64,000 bases of DNA, from positions 1,364,001 through 1,428,000 of the forward strand of contig NZ_JBBKTT010000001.1 of the NCBI RefSeq assembly GCF_037892425.1, in the 5' to 3' direction. Both the position numbers and the translations under genes were made by a program. The notes under the pieces were generated by a model that was not told the DNA's origin, ran no database searches, and was given only the letters and a program-made list of their open reading frames with translations. Below, piece after piece: positions 8,461-16,934 of this stretch. This stretch comes from Lacibacter sp. H375. Lineage in GTDB: Bacteria > Bacteroidota > Bacteroidia > Chitinophagales > Chitinophagaceae. The first letter of the stretch is position 1; the number at the start of each line of letters is the position of its first letter.

Positions 8461-9345
8461 ATGATTATTGATCTCTCACAACTCAACCCCATGCAAAAAC
8501 AACAATGGCTGCAACATGCCATTGCGCCACGCCCTGTTTGTTTTGCATCAACTATCGATAAAGAAGGAAATGTTAACCTGAGCCCCTTCAGTTTTTTCAA
8601 TTTGTTTTCATCGCATCCACCGATCGTTGTGTTTTCACCTGCACGCAGAGTGAGAGACAATACTACCAAACATACATTGCAGAATGTGCTGGAAGTTCCG
8701 GAGGTAGTGATCAATATTGTCGATTACGATATGGTGCAGCAGGTAAGTTTAGCCAGCTGCGAATTTCCAAAAGAGGTGAACGAATTTGTGAAAGCTGGAT
8801 TTACAGAAGAAGCGGCAACTATGGTAAAACCACCAATGGTAAAAGAAAGTAAAGTAAAGATGGAGTGCAAGGTGATTGAAGTAAAGCCCCTTGGTAACGA
8901 AGGTGGTGCTGGCAATCTGGTTATTTGCGAAGTGTTGCGCATGCACGTTGATGAAAGCATTCTTAATGCAGAAGGCACCATGATCGATCAGCGCAAGCTG
9001 CATCATATTGCACGCCTCGGCGGCGATTGGTACTGCAAAGTAGATGAGCACAGTTTGTTTCATGTTGCCAAACCAAATACACAACTCGGCATTGGTGTTG
9101 ATGCTTTGCCGGAGACGATCCGCAACAGCAATATTCTCACTGGCAACAATCTTGGCCAGTTAGCGAATGTGCATGAATACCCAATTGTTGATGCAACGTT
9201 TGAAGACGAGCGCTTGAAAAATATCATCCAGTATTTCTCCATCAACCCCGACGAAATGGATCAGGAACTACATAAATATGCGAAGGAATTGTTAGATGCA
9301 GGAAAAGTGAACGAAGCCTGGCAAATACTGCTGGCCGATAGTTAA
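8461..9345 (+). CDS. Flavin reductase family protein (flavoredoxin-like)
   Basis: The 294-residue protein has a split-barrel FMN-binding domain in residues 10-200, with the family hallmarks APRPVCFASTID (22-33), NLSPFSFFN and SSHPPIVVFSP (near 50-62). Such proteins either reduce flavin for a partner oxygenase or are flavoproteins on their own. The C-terminal 90 residues add a helical tail (DEMDQELHKYAKELLDAGKVNEAW) with no known role. Its place just behind the fumarylacetoacetate hydrolase gene suggests aromatic catabolism, supplying reduced flavin, but this is inference. It starts at ATG 8461, right after the intergenic repeat. No terminator is visible after it. Confidence 0.85.
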   Translation: MIIDLSQLNPMQKQQWLQHAIAPRPVCFASTIDKEGNVNLSPFSFFNLFSSHPPIVVFSPARRVRDNTTKHTLQNVLEVPEVVINIVDYDMVQQVSLASCEFPKEVNEFVKAGFTEEAATMVKPPMVKESKVKMECKVIEVKPLGNEGGAGNLVICEVLRMHVDESILNAEGTMIDQRKLHHIARLGGDWYCKVDEHSLFHVAKPNTQLGIGVDALPETIRNSNILTGNNLGQLANVHEYPIVDATFEDERLKNIIQYFSINPDEMDQELHKYAKELLDAGKVNEAWQILLADS

Positions 9346-9523
9346 TTGCAGATTTTCGTAAAAGATTCTTCTTCAGTTATGCTGTTCGGCAAAAATTGCA
9401 AACCTTCATTTTTCGTTAGGTAAACATCAATTAGGAACTCGCTCCTGCCAGAAATAGCTTAGTGGTAGAAAAGAAACAGTGTAAAACCTGTATCGATCAT
9501 CAACTACTATCAAACTTCTGTGT

Positions 9524-9958
9524 ATGAAAAAGTTAATCTTAATTCTGCTGGTGGCTATGCTTGCAAACAGCGTTACAGCATCCTCAATTCCCACAGATAC
9601 TACTCAGAAAATTTTAGCAAAGCCAATTGTTTTTATTACAGGGGGAGTTCTCTTACCTGGAATTGGAACAACAAAGCTTCCATCAAGTAGCGCTATGACA
9701 AAAGCAGGGATAAATGCCGTGCCTGTTACTGCTAAAGTGATCAATACAAAAACAGTCAGCAACAGTAATACAGGGAATGATTTATTCACAAGCGGTATTG
9801 TCGCTATTATCACAGGCGAGCCTCTTTTTGTTGTTTCATCACGGCATAAAGAAAGAGCGTTTTCTGTATCAACAACAGAACAGGTGATCAAGAAAATGCA
9901 ACGAAACAGTATAAGCAGGGTTTCAATTCCTTCCATCAAATTAACGATCCATTTATGA
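9524..9958 (+). CDS. Uncharacterised secreted protein
   Basis: The 144-residue product starts with a clear signal peptide (MKKLILILLVAMLANSVTA, cleavage near residue 20). The rest is rich in Ser, Thr and Ile, with two glycine-containing hydrophobic stretches (FITGGVLLPGIG near 34-45 and SGIVAIITGEPLFVV near 91-105) that could be membrane-associated hairpins. I recognise no family. It overlaps the next gene by four bases (ATGA), so the two are translationally coupled and probably act together at the envelope. The 178 bases upstream hold no promoter box that I can identify with confidence. Confidence 0.6.
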   Translation: MKKLILILLVAMLANSVTASSIPTDTTQKILAKPIVFITGGVLLPGIGTTKLPSSSAMTKAGINAVPVTAKVINTKTVSNSNTGNDLFTSGIVAIITGEPLFVVSSRHKERAFSVSTTEQVIKKMQRNSISRVSIPSIKLTIHL

Positions 9959-10488
9959 GACAGACATTAACCCTGTTGATCTTTACAGTTGCTGTAATGG
10001 AAAGTTATGCAACAGTAACCTTCTTGAACGTGCGTGATACATTTCATATGGTGAAGGTGATTACGAAAGGAGGTAAAATAATACACGGCGAGCTACAGTA
10101 TGTAACCGACAGCACAGTGCATATTCAACCGGGATCGAATAGGGAAGTTCGTAAGGGCTTTTTATATGAACCGGTTTCAATACCATATTCCGACATTGTT
10201 TCCATTCGGTATAAAGAATTTAACTGGATCGGTGCCTTGCTAAGCCTGGGTGGAATGACGGTAATCTATTTAATGATAACGGGTGTAATACCGGTGTTTA
10301 ATAATGGTTTGGGTGATCTGAATTTTCTGATCTGGCTTTCTCCTTTACTGTTTGGATATAGTCTTTTTCGAATGTTTAAACGAAAGCGATATGTTATTAA
10401 CGGCGATAAAAAGCGGTTTGATAAATTCAAATTATGGCACGAGAAAAGAAACCGGTCTGAAAAGAAATGGATGGAAGATAGCAGATAA
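9955..10488 (+). CDS. Uncharacterised membrane protein with beta-domain and two helices
   Basis: The 177-residue protein has a signal-like N-terminus (about 1-20), then a short beta-rich domain in residues 30-85 with the pattern KVITKGGKIIHGELQYVTDSTVHI, two hydrophobic helices (about 92-112 and 122-140) and a basic cytoplasmic tail. The arrangement, signal followed by an Lsm-like G-x-I-x-G strand pair, two helices and a KRYVINGDKKRFDKF end, closely resembles that of the protein at 56621-57139, suggesting distant relatives. Function is unknown. Its ATG overlaps the stop of the preceding secreted protein gene, which argues for a two-gene operon. Confidence 0.6.
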   Translation: MRQTLTLLIFTVAVMESYATVTFLNVRDTFHMVKVITKGGKIIHGELQYVTDSTVHIQPGSNREVRKGFLYEPVSIPYSDIVSIRYKEFNWIGALLSLGGMTVIYLMITGVIPVFNNGLGDLNFLIWLSPLLFGYSLFRMFKRKRYVINGDKKRFDKFKLWHEKRNRSEKKWMEDSR

Positions 10489-10532
10489 CAATTTTTGTCG
10501 AGCTCATTCAAAGTCTGTCTTAACTTTAATCT

Positions 10533-11300
10533 ATGTTTCATCCTGATGGCACATGGATCAGTTATTTCCTGGTAATAGGCTTGCGATATGTAGTTATTGC
10601 CGGACTGGCTTTTTTGCTATGGTATGTGTTACTGAAGAAGAAGATTGCATTCAAAAAAATTCAACTACGCTTTCCCGCCAATAAAGATTACCAACGGGAA
10701 ATTTTCTTTTCACTTTGTACCATGTTCCTCTTTGCATTCGTGCCTTGGTTCTTTCTTGGCCATGCAGAAATAAGAAAAACAACCACGTTTTATAAAGACA
10801 TCAACCAATATAGCCAATTGTATTTCTGGCTGGCCTTTCCGTTAATGTTGCTCATACACGATACTTATTTCTATTGGATACACCGGTTGATGCATCATCC
10901 CAAACTGTTCCGCATTTTTCATCTCATTCATCATAAAAGCACCAACCCATCACCTTGGGCAGCTTTTGCTTTTCATCCCTTGGAAGCAGTTCTTGAAGTA
11001 AGTATTTTGATCGTACTCATCTACACAATCCCGGTTACCAAAGCTCACCTGTTCTTTTTCTTTTTGTTCCAGATGTTTTACAATGTGTATGGTCATTTGG
11101 GTTGGGAATTGTTTCCGAAAAATTTCCAACGTACATGGTTTGGCAAATGGATCAATACTTCTGTAACGCATAACCAGCACCATCAATACTTCACCGGTAA
11201 TTATGGTTTGTACTTTTTATTCTGGGACAGATTGATGGGAACACTACGAGACGATTATGATGCGAAATTTGATGAAGTGAAAGGCAGAGCTAAGAGTTAA
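10533..11300 (+). CDS. Sterol desaturase / fatty acid hydroxylase family protein
   Basis: The 255-residue integral membrane protein has the histidine boxes of the FA_hydroxylase superfamily: HDTYFYWIHRLMHH (near 109-122), HLIHH (near 130-134), a further His in AFAFHPLEA, and HNQHHQ near residue 215. These bind a di-iron centre used to hydroxylate or desaturate lipids. Four or so hydrophobic helices surround them. Bacterial members include beta-carotene hydroxylase-like and alkylglycerol monooxygenase-like enzymes; the substrate cannot be told here. The ATG is at 10533. It stands alone, converging on the DUF4197 gene with a two-way terminator in between. Confidence 0.88.
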   Translation: MFHPDGTWISYFLVIGLRYVVIAGLAFLLWYVLLKKKIAFKKIQLRFPANKDYQREIFFSLCTMFLFAFVPWFFLGHAEIRKTTTFYKDINQYSQLYFWLAFPLMLLIHDTYFYWIHRLMHHPKLFRIFHLIHHKSTNPSPWAAFAFHPLEAVLEVSILIVLIYTIPVTKAHLFFFFLFQMFYNVYGHLGWELFPKNFQRTWFGKWINTSVTHNQHHQYFTGNYGLYFLFWDRLMGTLRDDYDAKFDEVKGRAKS

Positions 11301-11322
11301 AAGGGGAGAAGAAGAAAAAGAG
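11290..11322 (+). repeat. CTAAGAG polypurine repeat, left arm
   Basis: CTAAGAGTTAAAAGGGGAG followed by AAGAAGAAAAAGAG straddles the stop codon of the hydroxylase gene. Its inverted partner (TTTTTTAAACTCTTAGC) is at 11487-11503. It belongs to the same family as 17891-17923, 21172-21662 and 45914-46044. Confidence 0.6.
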
Positions 11323-11349
11323 TTTTTGTTCGCTTTGCTTACAATGTTT

Positions 11350-11431
11350 ACCATAGAGGCACAGAGAAGCAGAGAAAACGAGTAGGTTAATTGAATATTC
11401 ACATCTGTGCTAATCCGTGTAATCAGTGAGA
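11350..11431. repeat. Intergenic repeat remnants (ACAGAGAAG and CTGTGCTAATCCGTGT types)
   Basis: ACCATAGAGGCACAGAGAAG (11350 onward) is related to the unit at 8393. ACATCTGTGCTAATCCGTGT and AATCAGTGAGA (11401-11431) is a second type that I remember from intergenic regions of other Bacteroidota. Both lie between the inverted CTAAGAG arms. Confidence 0.5.
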
Positions 11432-11474
11432 CATAAAAAATAAAGAGGGCTGCACTTAGTACAGCCCTCTTTTA
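11432..11474. terminator. Two-way terminator between convergent genes
   Basis: AAAGAGGGCTG (11442-11452) pairs perfectly with CAGCCCTCTTT (11462-11472). An A-rich stretch lies before and T-residues after, so it can end both the hydroxylase and the DUF4197 transcripts. Confidence 0.88.
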
Positions 11475-11486
11475 TCTCATTTCACA

Positions 11487-11503
11487 TTTTTTAAACTCTT
11501 AGC
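11487..11503 (-). repeat. CTAAGAG polypurine repeat, right arm
   Basis: Read on the minus strand, GCTAAGAGTTTAAAAAA abuts the stop codon of the DUF4197 gene, mirroring the arm at 11290. Confidence 0.5.
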
Positions 11504-12214
11504 TTACCATTTAGCCCCAAACACTTTCTTCATAATTTCTGTGGTGCGCTTCACCGGGTTTTCACGAATCTCCAGTTCTTCCTTAGCAATCTGGTCGAAC
11601 AACGCATCAACTGCTTTTCCTACAACATAAGCTGTAAGATCGGGGTTAAGTTTGTTACGTGTAGTGGGCAAACGGTTATATCCATTAACCAGGTCGCCAT
11701 AATATTTTGTTGCTTCTACTTTATCAAGTGAATTTTTAACAGCAGGTGAAAATGCGGCGATTAACTGCTCAGTGGTTTTTTGACGGAAATAATTAGTAGC
11801 ACCATCTTTGGGTCCTCTGATGATGTTAATGGCATCAGTAATGGTCATTTGCTTGATGGCATTCACAAAAATAGGAGTAGCATAACCCACTGCATCTTCT
11901 GCACCACGGTTGATCTGGAGGATAGCTTTGTCTACTGTTTTGCCAAGTCCAATATTACGGAGAGTGCGTTCCACCTTCTGTACTTCAGGGGGCAACAAAA
12001 TTTTGTAGAAATCGTTGCCAAAGAACGCATCTGTTTTATTGAGATTACTTACGGCACGGGTAAGTCCCTGCCCTAATGCATCTTTAATACCCTGGCCGGC
12101 TTCAGCTTCAGTTACCCCGGTAGCGCCGGGCAAGCCGTTTGGTAACTGACTCAAAACTTCGCATGAACTTAACAGGAACGCCGCAAGGGAAAGTGAGAGG
12201 ATAAATCTTTTCAT
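11504..12214 (-). CDS. DUF4197 domain lipoprotein
   Basis: The 236-residue protein begins with a lipoprotein signal (MKRFILSLSLAAFLLSSC, acylated Cys18) and then matches DUF4197 over nearly all of the mature part: GIKDALGQGLTRAV, NDFYKILLPPEVQKVE, TDAINIIRGPKDGATNYF and ALFDQIAKEELEIRENPV. The family is widespread in Bacteroidota and Proteobacteria and its role is unknown; the mature part is predicted all-helical. An ATG six codons upstream (12232) is an alternative start; I prefer 12214 because it gives a standard signal peptide. It is a single gene, divergent from lysS. Confidence 0.85.
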   Translation of the reverse strand: MKRFILSLSLAAFLLSSCEVLSQLPNGLPGATGVTEAEAGQGIKDALGQGLTRAVSNLNKTDAFFGNDFYKILLPPEVQKVERTLRNIGLGKTVDKAILQINRGAEDAVGYATPIFVNAIKQMTITDAINIIRGPKDGATNYFRQKTTEQLIAAFSPAVKNSLDKVEATKYYGDLVNGYNRLPTTRNKLNPDLTAYVVGKAVDALFDQIAKEELEIRENPVKRTTEIMKKVFGAKW

Positions 12215-12287
12215 CTGTTGGATTGTTTTCATTAATAAACGGTATTTCAATGCAAAACGTTGCATATTCTGTGCCGAAGATACTTGC

Positions 12288-12319
12288 TTTGCTGGTATGC
12301 CTTACTTACGGTAATTTTG
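12288..12319 (+). promoter_or_regulatory. Promoter of lysS
   Basis: TTTG at 12288-12291 and TAATTTTG at 12312-12319 are separated by 20 bases, which matches the Bacteroidota -33/-7 promoter closely. Transcription would start near 12325, about 48 bases before the ATG. Confidence 0.7.
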
Positions 12320-12372
12320 CGGGCTGTTAAAAAGAAGCCAAACAACGGAACGGCTTACATCAACCAATCGTT

Positions 12373-13893
12373 ATGAGTACACATTTGAGCGAACAGGAAA
12401 TTATACGTAGAGAAAAACTAGCTGAGTTAACTAAACTGGGCATCGACGCATATCCTGCACCATTATATCCGGTTTCTCATTATTCAACTGCTATAAAAGC
12501 GGGATTTAATGAAGAAACAAAAGAAGAGTACAAAGAGGTTTGTATTGCAGGCCGTGTTATGAGTGTGCGTGATATGGGCAAAGCTTGTTTTGCAGTGTTG
12601 CAGGATAGTCACGGTCGTTTACAGATCTATGTGCGCAGGGATGATATTTGCCCCGGTGAAGACAAGACGCTTTATGATGTTGTGTTTAAAAAATTATTAG
12701 ACATTGGTGATATTATTGGCGTGAAAGGATTTGTGTTCACCACCAAAACAGGTGAAACAAGTTTACATGTAAAAGAACTTACTGTTCTTACAAAATCACT
12801 AAAACCTTTACCCGTTGTTAAAGAAGCAGAAGGACAAACTTTTGATGCAGTAACAGATCCTGAATTCAAGTACCGTCAGCGTTATGCCGATCTTATCATT
12901 AATCCGCAGGTGAAGGATGTGTTTGTAAAACGTACTATCCTCGTTAATACTATTCGTGAATATTTGAACGAACATGGTGCATTGGAAGTTGATACACCTG
13001 TATTGCAAACCATTCCCGGTGGCGCTGCTGCCCGTCCGTTCAGTACACACCACAACGCATTGGATGTACCTATGTACATGCGTATTGCGAATGAACTTTA
13101 TTTAAAACGTTTGATCGTTGGCGGTTTCGATTGGGTGTATGAGTTCAGCCGCAACTTCCGTAACGAAGGCATGGACCGCACACATAACCCCGAGTTTACT
13201 GTGTTAGAATGGTACACAGCATACAAAGATTATTTCTGGATGATGAATATTACAGAGAACCTGTTGGAGCGAATTGCGATTGCACTACATGGTACTACTG
13301 ATGTGCAGGTGGGCGATAAAACCATCAGCTTTAAAGCACCATTCAAACGTCTTTCTATTTTCGATGCTATTAAAGAAAATACCGGTATTGATGTGAGCGA
13401 AATGGATGAAGAGGGATTGCGCAGTGTTTGTAAGCAACTCAACATTCGTGTTGATGCATCGATGGGTAAAGGCAAACTGATTGATGAATTGTTTGGCGAA
13501 ACAAGTGAAGCAAAATGTATTCAGCCAACATTTATTATTGACTACCCAATTGAAATGAGTCCGCTTACGAAGAAACACAGGAGTAAAGAAGGATTGGTTG
13601 AGCGTTTTGAATTAATGGTGAATGGCAAAGAAGTAGCAAATGCATACAGTGAGTTGAATGATCCAATTGATCAGCGTGAACGTTTCGAAGATCAGGTGAA
13701 GTTGAAAGAGCGGGGCGATGATGAAGCGATGTTTATTGACTATGATTTCTTACGTGCATTGGAATATGGTATGCCGCCAACAAGTGGTATTGGAATTGGT
13801 ATCGACCGATTGGTGATGTTGATGACGAACCAACCAAGTATACAAGATGTTTTGTTGTTCCCGATGATGAGGCCAGAGAAGACAGTGGAGTAA
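12373..13893 (+). CDS. lysS: Lysine--tRNA ligase, class II
   Basis: The 506-residue enzyme attaches lysine to tRNA-Lys using ATP. The N-terminal OB-fold anticodon-binding domain (about 55-150) has CIAGRVMSVRDMGKACFAVLQD. The class II catalytic core follows, with motif 2 (FRNEGMDRTHNPEFT, near 258-272) and motif 3 (GIGIGIDRLVMLM, near 475-487). The usual AEGQTFDAVTDPEFKYRQRY linker is at about 155. Length and order are normal for bacterial LysS. A long insertion near 305-385 (KLIDELFGE) is also found in other Bacteroidota. A near-consensus promoter precedes it and a strong terminator follows, so it is transcribed alone. Confidence 0.97.
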   Translation: MSTHLSEQEIIRREKLAELTKLGIDAYPAPLYPVSHYSTAIKAGFNEETKEEYKEVCIAGRVMSVRDMGKACFAVLQDSHGRLQIYVRRDDICPGEDKTLYDVVFKKLLDIGDIIGVKGFVFTTKTGETSLHVKELTVLTKSLKPLPVVKEAEGQTFDAVTDPEFKYRQRYADLIINPQVKDVFVKRTILVNTIREYLNEHGALEVDTPVLQTIPGGAAARPFSTHHNALDVPMYMRIANELYLKRLIVGGFDWVYEFSRNFRNEGMDRTHNPEFTVLEWYTAYKDYFWMMNITENLLERIAIALHGTTDVQVGDKTISFKAPFKRLSIFDAIKENTGIDVSEMDEEGLRSVCKQLNIRVDASMGKGKLIDELFGETSEAKCIQPTFIIDYPIEMSPLTKKHRSKEGLVERFELMVNGKEVANAYSELNDPIDQRERFEDQVKLKERGDDEAMFIDYDFLRALEYGMPPTSGIGIGIDRLVMLMTNQPSIQDVLLFPMMRPEKTVE

Positions 13894-13919
13894 GTTGATA
13901 AGTATAAAAATAAATAAGT

Positions 13920-13949
13920 AACCGTAGTTTTATCAACTGCGGTTTTTTT
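13920..13949 (+). terminator. Terminator of lysS
   Basis: AACCGTAGTT (13920-13929) pairs with AACTGCGGTT (13935-13944), one G-U pair, followed by seven T and an A. Confidence 0.9.
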
Positions 13950-13959
13950 ATTGCTTTCG

Positions 13960-13985
13960 GAATATGTTAAAATAAAAACATATTC
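13960..13985. promoter_or_regulatory. Perfect 9-8-9 inverted repeat, possible operator
   Basis: GAATATGTT (13960-13968), an 8-base AT spacer, and AACATATTC (13977-13985) form a perfect inverted repeat 57 bases before the beta-barrel gene. It lacks a T-run and directly follows the lysS terminator, so a protein-binding site is more likely than a terminator. Confidence 0.45.
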
Positions 13986-14042
13986 AATCCTTTGCTTTTT
14001 TATAACAGTGTCTGATGATTTCTTTGCTCAAAATTTATAATC

Positions 14043-14633
14043 ATGAAAACATTTTACTTAACAACTGCTTTACTTGTATGCACAATTGCTGCAACTGCTC
14101 AAACAGAAAAAGGAACAATTAATATCAACGGACAATTTGGTAGTAATAGGGGCGGTCAGTACTACACTGTCCCAAACGGATTGGTCAAGAGTTTCTCTTT
14201 AAATCTCAACCCTAATGTTGGATATTTTGTAAAAAATAATTGGGAAGTTGGAGCAGGCGTATTATTTGGAACGACAAGAAGCCGATATACAAACGTAATC
14301 CCTGAAAACATGGAAAAATCAAATTCAAACAGCTTTGGGTTACAGGCGTATTCAAAGTACTACTTTGGTAAAGGGTCAGTTAAACCATATGTCACATTAG
14401 AAGCAGGACATAATTGGCTATCGGGTAAAACGACGTTTGTTAATGGAGAAAAACAGAGTTACAACTCTGGGAATTGGAATGCAGGAGGTGGAGCAGGTGT
14501 TGTGTGGTTTGTAACGCCGAAAATTGGCCTGTTTTCACAAATTACCTATAATAGAAATTTGGAACAGATCAAATATTCAACCGGGACGCTCAATCTCAAC
14601 TTTGGTGTGCAGATCAATTTAGGTAAGAAATAA
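14043..14633 (+). CDS. Outer membrane beta-barrel protein
   Basis: The 196-residue protein begins with a signal peptide (MKTFYLTTALLVCTIAATAQ, cleaved near residue 19). The mature part has alternating hydrophobic strands with aromatic ends (FSLNLNPNVGYFVKNNWEVG, SFGLQAYSKYYFG, YVTLEAGHNWL, GGAGVVWFVTPKIGLFSQITY, LNLNFGVQINLGKK), the pattern of the small eight-strand OmpA/X-like barrels (OMP_b-brl). It ends in a C-terminal strand as expected for assembly by the BAM complex. Its cargo or role is unknown. Upstream is a perfect inverted repeat (13960-13985) that may control it. A strong terminator follows. Confidence 0.85.
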   Translation: MKTFYLTTALLVCTIAATAQTEKGTININGQFGSNRGGQYYTVPNGLVKSFSLNLNPNVGYFVKNNWEVGAGVLFGTTRSRYTNVIPENMEKSNSNSFGLQAYSKYYFGKGSVKPYVTLEAGHNWLSGKTTFVNGEKQSYNSGNWNAGGGAGVVWFVTPKIGLFSQITYNRNLEQIKYSTGTLNLNFGVQINLGKK

Positions 14634-14653
14634 GAAAGGAATACATCAAACTT

Positions 14654-14685
14654 AAGCCGCAGTTAAAACGACTGCGGCTTTTTTA
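14654..14685 (+). terminator. Terminator of the beta-barrel gene
   Basis: AAGCCGCAGT (14654-14663) pairs with ACTGCGGCTT (14671-14680), followed by TTTTTATT. Confidence 0.9.
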
Positions 14686-14756
14686 TTCCATTCATCCAAT
14701 TCAAATGCGGGCTATCAGCAAAAAAATTATCTTCATCCCCTTAAAAAAATTCAAGC

Positions 14757-16883
14757 ATGAGAAAAACAGGATTGTTTCTGTTGTGGATGATTGTTGCAAC
14801 CGCAGCATCGGCTCAAACAGCATTAACCACTGATCAGATGCTCAAAGGAGCAGCACAGAAAGTAACCAAACCATTGCCGCAGTTTGTAGAATGGGCCGGC
14901 GATAACAGTTTCATCATTCGTCGTGAAGGAAAGCAATATGTACACGACATTAAAACAGGAAAAGAAACAGATTATAAAGCACCCGATATGCATATTATGG
15001 TGGTGGTGCCTGAAATTATTTATAAAGACAAGGATCTGTTTCTGAAAATGGCAAACGAAGAAACACGTTTGACCAACAATACCGATGAAGAAAAGAATCC
15101 TGTTCTTTCACCTGATAAACAATACGTGGCGTTTACACGTAACAATAATCTTTTCACTATCAATCTTGCAACAAAAAAAGAAACACAGCTTACCAATGAT
15201 GGTACTGATGTGATCTTGAACGGTTATGCAAGCTGGGTTTATTTCGAAGAAATTCTTGGTCGTGCAAGCCGTTATAAATCTTTTTGGTGGAGCCCCGATA
15301 GTAAGAAGATCGCTTATATGCGCATGGATGAAAGTGAAGTGCCGATGTTCCCTATTTACAGCGAAGAGGGTCAACATGGTTTTATTGAACGCACACGTTA
15401 TCCTAAAGCAGGTGATAAAAATCCTGAAGTAAAAGTGGGTGTTGTTGCTCCTGATGGTGGCGCAACAGTGTGGGCTGATTTTAATCAGAAAGATGATCAA
15501 TACTTTGGTATGCCAATGTGGAAACCGGATGGCAGCGCCTTATGGATACAATGGATGCCACGCACGCAGGATAACCTGAAAGTATATGAAATGAACTTAG
15601 CTGACGGCAGCAAAAAAGTGATCTACGATGAAACACAAAAAACATGGGTTGATCTTGATGATGCAAACCGTATTACGTTCTTACAAAACGGTAAACAGTT
15701 TATTCTGCAAAGCGATGCAACAGGATGGAATCATTTGTATCTGCATGATATGAGTGGTAAACGCATTAATGCTATCACCAGCGGTTCATACACTGTTACT
15801 GCAGTAAATCTCGTTGATGAAAAAAATAAACTCGTGTACTTCACTTGCCGTAAAGATAACAGCGCAAGATTTGATCTGTACAAAGTAAAATTTGACGGCA
15901 GCGGTTTAATGCGCTTAACGTTTGGTGAGTTTACACATCGCAATATTCGTGTGTCACCAATGGGAACACATTTTGTGACAAGCTATTCAAATGTTTCAAC
16001 GCCTGATGTAATGGCTGTAGTGAATAACAAAGGAAAGGTTATTCGTGAATTAGGCAATGCTGCCGGCGAAGCATTTGCAACTACTGCATTGGCAAAAACA
16101 GAATTGCTTCGTGTAAAAAGTGAAGATGGTAAATATGATCTGCCGTTGCGGATTGTTTGGCCTGCTAATTACGATAAGAATAAAAAGTATCCTGTAATGA
16201 TCAGCATTTATGGTGGTCCGAATGCAGGTACGGTTTCTGATGGCTGGCAATTGAATATGCAGCAGCAATGGTGGGCGAAAGAAGGAATGATACAGGTGGC
16301 AATGGATCACCGTGCAAGTGGTCACTTTGGAAAAGAAGGTATCAACTACATGCACCGCAATCTTGGTTACTGGGAAATGAAAGACTGGATCACGATTGTA
16401 AAATGGTTAATTGAAAATGCAGGTGTTGATAAGAACAAAGTTGCCATCAGTGGTTTCAGTTATGGTGGTTATATGAGCGCTTATGCATTAACGTATGGTG
16501 CTGATTATTTCACACATGGATTAGCTGGTGGAAGCGTAACAGACTGGAGTTTGTATGATACACATTACACTGAACGTTTCATGGATACGCCGAAAGAGAA
16601 TCCTGAAGGGTATAAATCGTCTTCTGTTTATACACATATTGATAAGTACAAAGGGTTGCTGCGTATCTATCACGGAACAATGGATGACAACGTACACATG
16701 CAGAACAGCATGCAGCTGGTGAAAAAATTACAGGAAAAGAAAAAGCATTTTGAGTTTATGTTGTATCCCGGCGGTCGTCATGGTTGGGGTGGTAACCAAA
16801 ACCTACATTCACAAAATGAAATAGCAATGTTTATTTATAAGAATTTATTGGAGAGAGAAGTGCCGAAGGATGTGTTGAGATAA
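14757..16883 (+). CDS. Dipeptidyl peptidase IV, S9 family
   Basis: The 708-residue secreted peptidase removes N-terminal dipeptides, usually X-Pro, from peptides in the periplasm. A signal peptide (residues 1-19) is followed by the DPPIV N-terminal eight-blade propeller (about 80-460) and an alpha/beta-hydrolase domain (about 490-700). The catalytic triad is Ser568 in GFSYGGYMS, Asp643 or Asp644 in GTMDDNVH, and His675 in GGRHGW. The WVYFEEILGR segment carries the double-Glu motif that anchors the free amino end of the substrate. Length and motifs are standard for Bacteroidota DPP4 enzymes. It is a single gene with a two-way terminator after it. Confidence 0.95.
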   Translation: MRKTGLFLLWMIVATAASAQTALTTDQMLKGAAQKVTKPLPQFVEWAGDNSFIIRREGKQYVHDIKTGKETDYKAPDMHIMVVVPEIIYKDKDLFLKMANEETRLTNNTDEEKNPVLSPDKQYVAFTRNNNLFTINLATKKETQLTNDGTDVILNGYASWVYFEEILGRASRYKSFWWSPDSKKIAYMRMDESEVPMFPIYSEEGQHGFIERTRYPKAGDKNPEVKVGVVAPDGGATVWADFNQKDDQYFGMPMWKPDGSALWIQWMPRTQDNLKVYEMNLADGSKKVIYDETQKTWVDLDDANRITFLQNGKQFILQSDATGWNHLYLHDMSGKRINAITSGSYTVTAVNLVDEKNKLVYFTCRKDNSARFDLYKVKFDGSGLMRLTFGEFTHRNIRVSPMGTHFVTSYSNVSTPDVMAVVNNKGKVIRELGNAAGEAFATTALAKTELLRVKSEDGKYDLPLRIVWPANYDKNKKYPVMISIYGGPNAGTVSDGWQLNMQQQWWAKEGMIQVAMDHRASGHFGKEGINYMHRNLGYWEMKDWITIVKWLIENAGVDKNKVAISGFSYGGYMSAYALTYGADYFTHGLAGGSVTDWSLYDTHYTERFMDTPKENPEGYKSSSVYTHIDKYKGLLRIYHGTMDDNVHMQNSMQLVKKLQEKKKHFEFMLYPGGRHGWGGNQNLHSQNEIAMFIYKNLLEREVPKDVLR

Positions 16884-16901
16884 ATATTTGAATGATAGAA
16901 T

Positions 16902-16934
16902 AAAAAAACCGGAGCTCATCACTCCGGTTTTTTT
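16902..16934. terminator. Two-way terminator
   Basis: Seven A, then ACCGGAG (16908-16914), a 7-base loop, CTCCGGT (16922-16928) and T-residues. It can end both the DPP-IV gene and the convergent membrane protein gene. Confidence 0.9.

Noticed and set aside
9457-9470. TAGCTTAGTGGTAG resembles a tRNA D-arm.
   Set aside because: No acceptor stem, anticodon arm or T-arm can be built around it; it is an isolated match.
11432-11474. Hairpin considered as a small RNA gene.
   Set aside because: Its position between convergent genes with A- and T-runs is fully explained by a two-way terminator.
15108-15500. Long antisense frame within the DPP-IV gene (and similar ones at 39571-39942, 5922-6407, 18051-18521).
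   Set aside because: Composition, lack of start context and full overlap with strongly supported genes mark these as shadows.
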